NCBI GenBank assembly: GCA_902762375.1
Contig: CACWNY010000047.1
Location: 1-49,221, forward strand
Direction: 5' to 3'
From: an uncultured Ruminococcus sp.
GTDB lineage: Bacteria > Bacillota > Clostridia > Oscillospirales > Acutalibacteraceae
Length of the DNA: 49,221 nt
In this document: in pieces, positions 40,001 through 46,566 of the stretch
Layout: each line of letters starts with the position of its first letter
How positions within the stretch are numbered: the stretch's first letter is position 1
The notes under the pieces: generated by a model
Told to the model about the DNA's origin: nothing
What the model saw: only the letters and a program-made list of their open reading frames with translations
The model's database searches: none
Program-made: the position numbers and the translations under genes

Positions 40001-42579
40001 CACTCACAAAAATTGATTTCAATGCTTTTGAAAATTGTAATTCCTTTGAAACTGTCTATTTCCGCAATACTACCGAAAACTGGAATAATCTGACGATTGA
40101 AGATGGTAATGGTATTGTTACCAACGCAAAGCTTTATGTTTTCCCTGATAGCATTGCTTTGGACAAAACAGAAATCCGCATGGATTTTGAAGATACAGAT
40201 ACACTTCATTTTTCTGCATTGCCCGAAAATCATTTTGGTACATTCACATGGAAAAGCAGTAACAACAAGATAGTAAAAGTTACACAGACAGGTAAAATTA
40301 CCGCTGTAAATGAGGGTACGGCAACTATTTCTGTCATAAGCGAAAACGGTAAAAAAGCCACCTGCAAAGTTACGGTCAACCCTGTTCCCAAAACACTTGA
40401 ACTGGATAAACAAACCCTTGAACTTTTCCCTGACGATACTTATACTCTTACAAAAATCTTCACTCCCTCTGACGCTAAAGCAAGATATACATGGTCAAGT
40501 GCCGATACAAATGTTGCTACTGTTGACAATGACGGCAAAGTTACCGCTGTAAATTCAGGCAACACAACAATTACCCTCAAATCCAACAACGGTCTTACCG
40601 CTACCTGCAAAGTTACCGTGTATAAACTCCCCGACAGCGTTTCCCTTGACCAGACTTCCGTTAAGACAGGTGTAGGCTATACCACACAACTTACCCCTAC
40701 TCTCTCTCCCACAGACGCAAAAACAAAATCCTATACATGGAACTCCAGCAACAAAAATGTTGCTACCGTTTCAAAAGACGGTCTGGTTACTGCCCTCAAA
40801 GCAGGCACATCAACCGTTACTGTCACCACTTCCAACGGTAAAACCGCTAAATGCGTCTTTACCGTCAAGGATTTACCGACAAGTGTTTCTCTCAACAAGA
40901 CAGAACTCCTTATGCTGGGTGTCGGCACTACCGAAAAACTTCAAATAACACTCAATCCCACAGACGCTTACAACCCCTCCAATACATGGAAATCCAGTGA
41001 TAAAACAGTTGCTATTGTTTCGGCATACGGCAATATCACCGCAAAGAAAGCTGGCACAACCACTATCACAGTTACCACTGCCAACGGTAAGACCGCACAG
41101 TGTAAAGTTACGGTTGTCAATATTCCCGAAAGTATCGCACTCGACAAAACCGAACTCACCCTCAAATCTGGCGATACCGCAACACTGACCAAAACTGTTA
41201 CACCGTCTGACGCTTATACTTCCTACACATGGGCAAGCAGTAACGAAAATGTTGTTGTTGTCGATAATGGCGTTATCACCGCAAAAGCAAAAGGTACAGC
41301 AACTATCACCGTTACCACAGATAACGGCAAATCTGCACAGTGTAAAGTCACCGTTAAACCGTTCGCCGAAAGTGTCGCTCTTGACAAAACAGAAATGACC
41401 CTCAAAGTCGGCACAACGGCAACTCTCACACAAACCGTTACCCCTACCGACGCTCTCACCTCTTACACATGGGCAAGTAGCGATGAAAATATTGTCAGCG
41501 TAGACAATAACGGCAATATCACCGCCAATGCCAAAGGTACAGCAACCATCACCGTTACCACAGATAACGGTAAGTCCGCACAGTGTGTCGTTACGGCAAA
41601 GGAAATCGAAAGCGTAGACCTCAATAAACATTCCATGACACTTGGTGTCGGTCAGGCTTACACTTTAAGACCTATTCTCACTCCCGATGATGGGGATATC
41701 GAAACAACCTTTACATGGAAATCTTCTAAAAAGGATATTGCTACCGTTACTTCAAAGGGTAAAGTAACAGGTCGTGCTGTCGGAAAAGCAACTATCACTG
41801 TTACCACAGACAACGGCAAGACTTACAGTTGTACAGTCGTTGTTAAACAAGCTCCTGATAATATCGAACTCAACAAGTCAGAAATGACTTTAGGTGTCGG
41901 TCAGATGTATACTTTACAGTCCACTCTTACACCGACAAATTCCGCTACCTATCAGCAATGGACTTCCAGTGATAAAACGATTGCTGTTGTCAACGATAAG
42001 GGCAGAGTTACCGCTAAAAAAGTCGGTACGGCTGTCATCACTGTCAAGACAACTAACGGTCATACTGCTACCTGTACGGTAACTGTCAAGAAAGCTCCCA
42101 CAAGCGTTGCTCTCAACAAAACCTCTACTACGCTTGCTGTCGGTCAGAAAGAAACCCTTACCGCTACCTTAACTCCGACAAATTCCGCAACTTACTGCAC
42201 ATGGACAAGTAGCGATGATACGATTGCTACGGTAACTTCAAACGGTGTTGTCACAGGTAAGAAAGCTGGTACGGTAACTATCAATGTCAAAACAACCAAC
42301 GGCAAGACCGCTGAATGTACGGTAACCGTTAAAAAAGCTCCCACAGCTATTACCCTTGACAAAACAGAACTGACCCTAAAAGTCGGCGAAACCTATACCC
42401 TTAAGAAAACTCTCACCCCTTCCAACGCTTTCACGACTTACACCTATACAAGCAGTAAAACAGCTGTTGCCACTGTCACTTTAAGCGGAAAAATCGTTGC
42501 TAAAAAGAAAGGTACAGCTACTATCACCGTTACTACCCACAACGGCAAGACCGCTACCTGTACAGTGACTGTAAAATAA
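37021..42579 (+). CDS. Large secreted BspA-like LRR protein with ten Big_2 domains
   Basis: 1852 residues. A signal peptide (about 1-31) leads to LRR_5/BspA repeats of 23 residues from about 50 to 1030 (pattern AFENCINLTEVHLPSNLETI). The array is built of higher-order repeats of 318 residues: the GWTF...CENLE motif recurs at 37360, 38314 and 39268, exactly 954 bases apart. Within the second copy a 69-base unit is tandemly duplicated without any change (38571-38708). From about residue 1042 ten Big_2 Ig-like domains of about 80 residues run to the end (ITVTTHNGKTATCTVTVK). There is no sortase signal, dockerin or SLH. ATG follows AAAGGAGAG. Likely an adhesin or host/food-matrix binding protein. 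Confidence 0.92.
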   Translation: MKLSKKVMSLILTALMIQSICMTSVVGTMAYETPKETSHAQTQQAESKSIDDFEYSVEGESVTVTKYTGTDTEVTVPSQIEGKPVTAIGWSAFRDNKNIVSVTLPDTVTDMGGWTFAFCENLETVNIPNGVQILHERLFLNCFNLKSITIPDSVTVLDGWCLERCESLTSVTVPDGVTEINESVFLNCKNLKTVNIPNTVTKLWSYAFCGCESLENITIPHSVTTLGRELFNGCTALKQITIPNSITEFGEQLFKNCSSLTTVTLENGITNIGQMLRNSRIETITLPQSMTYLSNSAFEDCINLSEVTLPGNLESIDNYAFWNCDSLTTVSIPESVTAIGFQVFGQCDNLSSMTIPKNVVTIGGQWFIQTPNLKSVTFAEGTTTIGNALQYSSIETFTFPKSLERLNNYAFANCNNLTSMTIPATVKQIDGWTFCECENLETVVLPNTIENIPERMFLRCHNLKNVNIPASVKSLDGWCFEECTSFTSFTIPDTVTTVRNQVFQYCNNLKTVTIPHSVKTLGESLFNGCTALEQITIPNSVKTLGESLFNGCTALEQITIPNSVTEFGRCLFENCNNLKIVTLENGITNIGQMFRNSRIETITLPQSMTYLSNSAFENCINLTEVHLPSNLETIDNYAFWNCDSLTTVNIPESVTKIGYQVFGQCDNLSSMTIPKNVTDIGGQWFVDTPNLKSVTFAEGTTTIGEALRHSSIETFTFPKSLKRLSNYAFGNCNNLTSMTIPATVNQIDGWTFYECENLETVVLPDTIENIPERMFLRCHNLKNVNIPASVKSLDGWCFEECTSFTSFTIPDNVTTIKERVFQYCRNLKTVTIPHSVTNLGDFVFYECTALENITIPNSVTEFGSKLFEGCENLKTVTLENGITNFGRALSSSGIESITVPESVTVLENSAFEHCGQLKKVTLPNTLETVKEYAFWNCENLTDITIPQSVTTFEWRVFGECNKLENVNLFAQISVLPVWTFQNCYSLKSVTLPETLTKIDFNAFENCNSFETVYFRNTTENWNNLTIEDGNGIVTNAKLYVFPDSIALDKTEIRMDFEDTDTLHFSALPENHFGTFTWKSSNNKIVKVTQTGKITAVNEGTATISVISENGKKATCKVTVNPVPKTLELDKQTLELFPDDTYTLTKIFTPSDAKARYTWSSADTNVATVDNDGKVTAVNSGNTTITLKSNNGLTATCKVTVYKLPDSVSLDQTSVKTGVGYTTQLTPTLSPTDAKTKSYTWNSSNKNVATVSKDGLVTALKAGTSTVTVTTSNGKTAKCVFTVKDLPTSVSLNKTELLMLGVGTTEKLQITLNPTDAYNPSNTWKSSDKTVAIVSAYGNITAKKAGTTTITVTTANGKTAQCKVTVVNIPESIALDKTELTLKSGDTATLTKTVTPSDAYTSYTWASSNENVVVVDNGVITAKAKGTATITVTTDNGKSAQCKVTVKPFAESVALDKTEMTLKVGTTATLTQTVTPTDALTSYTWASSDENIVSVDNNGNITANAKGTATITVTTDNGKSAQCVVTAKEIESVDLNKHSMTLGVGQAYTLRPILTPDDGDIETTFTWKSSKKDIATVTSKGKVTGRAVGKATITVTTDNGKTYSCTVVVKQAPDNIELNKSEMTLGVGQMYTLQSTLTPTNSATYQQWTSSDKTIAVVNDKGRVTAKKVGTAVITVKTTNGHTATCTVTVKKAPTSVALNKTSTTLAVGQKETLTATLTPTNSATYCTWTSSDDTIATVTSNGVVTGKKAGTVTINVKTTNGKTAECTVTVKKAPTAITLDKTELTLKVGETYTLKKTLTPSNAFTTYTYTSSKTAVATVTLSGKIVAKKKGTATITVTTHNGKTATCTVTVK
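37360..40220 (+). repeat. Tandem 954-base super-repeats within the LRR gene
   Basis: Equivalent tryptophan codons at 37360, 38314 and 39268 mark three successive copies of a block of about 14 LRR units. Copies two and three share long near-identical stretches (ENIPERMFLRCHNLKNVNIP and neighbours), while copy one is more diverged. The third copy is incomplete; the end is approximate. Confidence 0.85.
38571..38708 (+). repeat. Exact 69-base tandem duplication (one LRR unit)
   Basis: 38571-38639 and 38640-38708 appear identical base for base and encode the same 23 residues (SVKTLGESLFNGCTALEQIT and the rest). Other LRR units in the gene differ at many positions, so this duplication or conversion is recent. 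Confidence 0.9.
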
Positions 42580-42610
42580 ATTCAGCTAATATCTATTCCT
42601 TTCATTTTCT

Positions 42611-42647
42611 AAGGCACTGAAAAAATTTTCTCAGTGCCTTAGTTTTT
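42611..42647 (+). terminator. Rho-independent terminator of the 37021 gene
   Basis: Arms AAGGCACTGA and TCAGTGCCTT with tail AGTTTTT, 32 bases past the stop. Confidence 0.9.
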
Positions 42648-42659
42648 ATGGTAACAATT

Positions 42660-42933
42660 CTGTCAAAATTTGCTTTCGCAAATTTTGGATTTTTTCGGGG
42701 AGTTAAAGGGCTTTGCCCTTTAAAATCCCACAAGGGGTTTCACCCCTTGACTCCACCACTTTTGAAAAAGTGGACAAAACTTTTAATTGTCATAGCTATA
42801 CCTTGAGATAACAATCCGAACGAAGTGAGCATAAAAGTTTTTTGTCCACTTTTTTTCAAAAAAGTCATAAAAGTTTTTTGTCCACTTTTTTTCAAAAAAG
42901 TGGGTGGGATTGTTAAGGGCGACAGCCCTTAAC
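42660..42933. repeat. Paired palindromic repeats R19 with a tandem 36-base P4
   Basis: Forward unit: P1 CAAAATTTGC/GCAAATTTTG, P2 TTAAAGGGC/GCCCTTTAA, P3 CAAGGGGT/ACCCCTTG, P4 CCACTTTT/AAAAGTGG. The linker (42785-42830) is nearly identical to that of R18. The reverse unit begins with two exact copies of a 36-base CATAAAAG...AAAAAAGT stretch (42830-42865, 42866-42901), then P2 GTTAAGGGC/GCCCTTAAC. Confidence 0.86.
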
Positions 42934-42970
42934 AGAAAAAATAATTTTATAGAAAATCTTGAAAATCGTA

Positions 42971-42999
42971 TAGACAAAAAAGTTGGAAAAGTGTATAAT
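42971..42999 (+). promoter_or_regulatory. SigA-type promoter of the 43029 gene
   Basis: TAGACA (42971-42976), 17 bases, TATAAT (42994-42999), 30 bases before ATG 43029. Confidence 0.8.
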
Positions 43000-43028
43000 G
43001 ATTAGTGGCAAATTCAGAAAGGACGGAT

Positions 43029-44237
43029 ATGATAATGAAAATTTTGAACAAAACAGTTGCCCTGGCTATAGGCACTGTGATGATAGGGTCAACGCTCAGC
43101 GGTTGCGTACAGGCTACCGTATTTGGTAAATATCCTAAGGATTACTCTTGGTCGTACAAAGACAGTGTTTCCACTATGTCTATTGGCACATACATTTATT
43201 ACAATATGGAATCCTTCTACAATGCGTCATCAAAAGTAGAAAATGGTGAGGGCGACTTCCTTGACCAGAAACTTAAAGACGATGACGACAAGGAAATGAC
43301 GGCAAGGGAATTTATCACCAAAACAACTGACGAATCCTGTAAACAGTATCTTTATGTCAACAAAACATTCAAGGATTTGAAACTGACCCTTACCGATGAA
43401 GAAATTTCTTCTTATAAAGCGACTGCTGACCAGTATTGGGTATCTTACTATAAAACTGCCTGTGAAACTATGGGTATCAGCAAAGAATCTTTCACCGAAA
43501 CACAAGCTATCCGTATGAAAACTGATAAAATATTCCGTGCTACCTATCAGAAAGGCGGAAAAAAAGAAGTCAAGGCTGATGAACTCAAAAAATATTATGA
43601 GGAAAATTATGTCAATTACAATTATATCTCCCTTCCGCTTTACGATGAAGTAAAAGACGAAAGTTCCGACAGTAGCGAAACCGCAGACACCCACAAAAAG
43701 AAAAGCGATAAGGATATCAAAGCCATCAAAACAAACTTTGATAAGTATGTCAAAGCCATCAATAATGGTACAAGCTATGCTGATGAAGTCAAAGTTTACA
43801 TGAAAGACTATAAAGTAGATTCTGACCCGACAATTTCTGCAACCAATCTGTTGGAAAATTCAGGTCTGGGCGAAGAATTACAGAAGGCTTTCAAAGAAAT
43901 GAAAGACAAACAGGCTAAATACATTGTTGTCGGTGAAGACGGAGATGCACCGATGATATATCTGCTTTACAGAGGCGATATCAAAGAAGAATCCAAAAAA
44001 CTGGCTGATGACGAAGATTTAAGTACCAGCGTACTCTATCAGATGAAAGATGAGGAATTTGAGAACGATGTCAAGAAAGCGGTAAAAGATTATAAATGTG
44101 AAATCAATACCGAAGCTATCGACAAATATCCTATGACCATGTTTATCACTGAACCTGCTACAGAAAGTGCTACCACTGACGAAATCGCTGATGGTGATGT
44201 TGACGCTGATGTAAGTGTTGTTTCTGAAAACAACTGA
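43029..44237 (+). CDS. Lipoprotein, PrsA/SurA-like chaperone candidate
   Basis: 402 residues from ATG 43029; ATG 43035 is also possible, and both follow AAAGGA (43018-43023). The lipobox TLSGC puts the lipidated cysteine at residue 26, so the protein is anchored outside the membrane. It is mostly helical and highly charged. A stretch LTLTDEEISSYKATADQYW, and VKADELKKYYEENYVNY before a beta/alpha region, resemble the SurA_N/PrsA layout. I cannot see convincing parvulin active-site residues, so prolyl isomerase activity is doubtful. The C terminus is acidic and Thr-rich. Its own promoter and terminator make it a single-gene unit. Confidence 0.72.
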   Translation: MIMKILNKTVALAIGTVMIGSTLSGCVQATVFGKYPKDYSWSYKDSVSTMSIGTYIYYNMESFYNASSKVENGEGDFLDQKLKDDDDKEMTAREFITKTTDESCKQYLYVNKTFKDLKLTLTDEEISSYKATADQYWVSYYKTACETMGISKESFTETQAIRMKTDKIFRATYQKGGKKEVKADELKKYYEENYVNYNYISLPLYDEVKDESSDSSETADTHKKKSDKDIKAIKTNFDKYVKAINNGTSYADEVKVYMKDYKVDSDPTISATNLLENSGLGEELQKAFKEMKDKQAKYIVVGEDGDAPMIYLLYRGDIKEESKKLADDEDLSTSVLYQMKDEEFENDVKKAVKDYKCEINTEAIDKYPMTMFITEPATESATTDEIADGDVDADVSVVSENN

Positions 44238-44251
44238 TTTTCTATAAAAAT

Positions 44252-44298
44252 AAAAATGACAACTACCAGTGTTTTTTCCTGAGTAGTTGTCATTTTTT
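44252..44298. terminator. Bidirectional terminator between two lipoprotein genes
   Basis: Arms AAAAATGACAACTA and TAGTTGTCATTTTT, with a T run after the + side and a T run on the - side. It lies between converging genes ending at 44237 and 44317. Confidence 0.9.
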
Positions 44299-44316
44299 TC
44301 GGCAAAATTCTGCTGA

Positions 44317-45192
44317 TTATTCCAGTATTATTGTCTGAGAATATCTTTCTGCACCTGCTAAAGAATATTCCACACAAACGGCTTCCAACTGTCCGTTTTC
44401 ATCAACGAATACCTTACTTTGTCCGATATTTTCCTCATCAAGTGTCTGAGCAAGCAATCTTTCATAATCCGCCGTTTCAATATTGGCAGAGTAGCGTTGA
44501 CGGTAGTCATTTTCCAGAGCATTTTTAATCTTTTCATGAAGTTCTTCAGCAGATAATCCCCATTTCTCCGCAACTTCATCATTGTCCATCAGATTTCCTG
44601 TATGAATATCCACATTGTAAACAAAAAAATCTTGTAGTCCGCCAAAAGAAGATGTATGCGTAACCAGAATACTTATCATATCATGACCCACATAACTTTG
44701 ATAATCTATACCTACTGTGGTCAAGCTGACTTGCTTTTCCATTTCCTCATCAGAAGCAGAAATTCTGTCCATGCTATCGCTGACAATCTGTGCATTGACA
44801 TCTTCAAAATCAACACCGTCTATACTGTTAATCTTAGGAATACGGATAACACTATTGTAGGTATTTCCTACACGGTCAACATAATCATAATGTTTTTCTA
44901 TTGCTGTGGAAAAAACTTCTTCTTTGGTAGGTAAAACACTAATTGGTTCTGTAGATAGTTCGGTAGGCGGTTGTGTGGGTGGTTCTGTAGATAGCTCTGT
45001 TGTTTCCGTTATAATTTCCGTCTGAACTTCCGTAGCAGAAAAATCCGTAGATATTTCAACCATTTTTTCTGTTGTCTGTATTTCTGTACTGTCATCAACA
45101 ACAGCATTTTCAGGTAAATTATTATCGCATGCTGTCAAAGTAACCAATATCGCACCAAACAAAAGCAATACCATAAATTTTCTCATAATCAT
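44317..45192 (-). CDS. Lipoprotein with Thr/Pro/Glu linker and DUF3298-like domain
   Basis: 291 residues. The lipobox LTAC gives Cys22. A long Thr/Glu/Pro linker (about 25-90, TEPPTQPPTELSTEP) could cross the cell wall. The C-terminal part (about 95-290) has VIRIPKINSIDGVDFEDVNA, SYVGHDMISILV and FFVYNVDIHTGNLMDNDEV. This resembles DUF4163/DUF3298 domains found at the ends of RsiV and PdaC-type proteins. Similarity is judged by eye. Two starts (45192, 45186) share the GGGAAGTG site. No partner gene is adjacent in the same direction. Confidence 0.78.
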   Translation of the reverse strand: MIMRKFMVLLLFGAILVTLTACDNNLPENAVVDDSTEIQTTEKMVEISTDFSATEVQTEIITETTELSTEPPTQPPTELSTEPISVLPTKEEVFSTAIEKHYDYVDRVGNTYNSVIRIPKINSIDGVDFEDVNAQIVSDSMDRISASDEEMEKQVSLTTVGIDYQSYVGHDMISILVTHTSSFGGLQDFFVYNVDIHTGNLMDNDEVAEKWGLSAEELHEKIKNALENDYRQRYSANIETADYERLLAQTLDEENIGQSKVFVDENGQLEAVCVEYSLAGAERYSQTIILE

Positions 45193-45217
45193 ATCACTTC
45201 CCTAAAATCTTTAATAA

Positions 45218-45562
45218 GCGGTTGAACATCAGATAATTATTGTCAAAATCTGCTTATGCAGATTTTGTTTTGAATTTTTATTCATTAAAGGGCTTTGCCC
45301 TTTAAAATCCCATCAGGGCAATGTCGTCAACTTAAGGTTGTCATTCCGAACGAAGTGAGGAATCTTTTGAAGATTCTTCGTTGCTTTTGCTCCTCAGAAT
45401 GACAGCAATATTGAATTGTCATAGCTGAAACTTAGCGGAACAATCCGAACAAAGTGAGATTAAAAGTTTTTTGTCCACTTTTTTTCAAAAAGGTGGGCGG
45501 GATTTTCAAGGGCGGTAGGCCTTGAACAGTTAGTCAGGGACAGCGTCCCCGACTAACTGTTG
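45218..45562. repeat. Composite palindromic repeats R20
   Basis: Begins AAGCGGTTGAA (a decayed terminal repeat), ATTATTGTCAAAATC, P1 AAAATCTGC/GCAGATTTT and P2 TTAAAGGGC/GCCCTTTAA. A separate long hairpin TTGTCATTC...GAATGACA follows (45337-45410). Then come CATAGCTG, a CCGAACAAAGTGAG linker, P4, a P2 variant TTCAAGG/CCTTGAA, and a 37-base palindrome AACAGTTAGTC/GACTAACTGTT (45526-45562) that includes the last codons and stop of the gene at 45553. No gene is visible in 45193-45552. Confidence 0.82.
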
Positions 45563-46566
45563 TATAAATCATCAGCCATCTTCAAAATAATATCTTTCAG
45601 TTCAAGATTATCCAGAAACTTTTCTGGAATAGCATCAATGCCGAGATATGCCCCTAAAATATTTCCTGTTACTGCTCCTGTAGAATCACTGTCACCGTTA
45701 TGATTGACAGAAACAATAATTGCCTTTTCAAAATTATTCTGATACTTCAATGCACAATAAACAGCAATCGCTATTGTTTCTTCGGCTACCCAGCCTTCAC
45801 CAATCTGATGAAGTGCTGTCAAATTCTCAATATCTGTTTGCTGTGACAGAAAAATAGCTTTGTCTATAAGACTGACAAAATAGCTGACAGACGGCATATC
45901 AGAAAAAAGCTGTATAACCGTATCTTTGGCATTCTGTATAGCGTCCATCAATGTAATATCAGCATTGTGAGAAATTAGGGTAATTACATGAACAAAAAAT
46001 GCTGATGAAAGATGACTAAGTTCATGCCCATGCGTAAGAGCCGAAACTTCTGCACCAAGCCTGTCAATTTTATTTACAGGATATTCATGATTATCAAAAA
46101 ACAATCCGACAGGTGCAACTCTCATTACTCCCCCACAACCCTTACTGTTGTTAATTGGATTTTCTATTGTACCATTACAACCTTTCATAATAGCACTGAT
46201 ACAAGTATTTCCCGGAGCTCTAGGAACATACAATTCGGGAATATCCATCAACCATGAAACAATTTCATAATCATTTTCTGCATAGTCCCTCATCTGTGTA
46301 TAAAGCCAGTTTCTGTAGCACTGTGCAATACATTTAATATAATCATGATTTTCATTGGCAAGCAACAAACCGTTTGCGGTGAAAAGTGTCATTTGTGTAT
46401 CGTCTGAAATAATTGCCTTGCCTTTGACAAGTTCATATTCAGTAATGCCGTCTTTTCCAAATTTTGAAAAAATTTCCTTTTCCTTCATAAATTCGACAGC
46501 ATACCCTAATGTGTCACCGACAGCACCACCTATCAGACAACCTTGATATTTCTTTTTATTTTTCAT
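45553..46566 (-). CDS. ADP-ribosylglycohydrolase (ARH/DraG family)
   Basis: 337 residues; removes ADP-ribose from proteins or nucleic acids in known relatives, with two Mg ions. Family motifs are complete: GGAVGDTLG near the N terminus, SDDTQMT for metal and substrate, NSKGCGGVMR in the middle, and HNGDSDSTGAVTGNILGA near residue 285 with the metal-binding Asp pair. The start ATG overlaps the leuA stop (ATGA), so it is translated after leuA and is under the leucine T-box. That pairing is odd, because no metabolic link is known. The stop lies in a long palindrome of the R20 repeat block. Confidence 0.93.
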   Translation of the reverse strand: MKNKKKYQGCLIGGAVGDTLGYAVEFMKEKEIFSKFGKDGITEYELVKGKAIISDDTQMTLFTANGLLLANENHDYIKCIAQCYRNWLYTQMRDYAENDYEIVSWLMDIPELYVPRAPGNTCISAIMKGCNGTIENPINNSKGCGGVMRVAPVGLFFDNHEYPVNKIDRLGAEVSALTHGHELSHLSSAFFVHVITLISHNADITLMDAIQNAKDTVIQLFSDMPSVSYFVSLIDKAIFLSQQTDIENLTALHQIGEGWVAEETIAIAVYCALKYQNNFEKAIIVSVNHNGDSDSTGAVTGNILGAYLGIDAIPEKFLDNLELKDIILKMADDLYNS

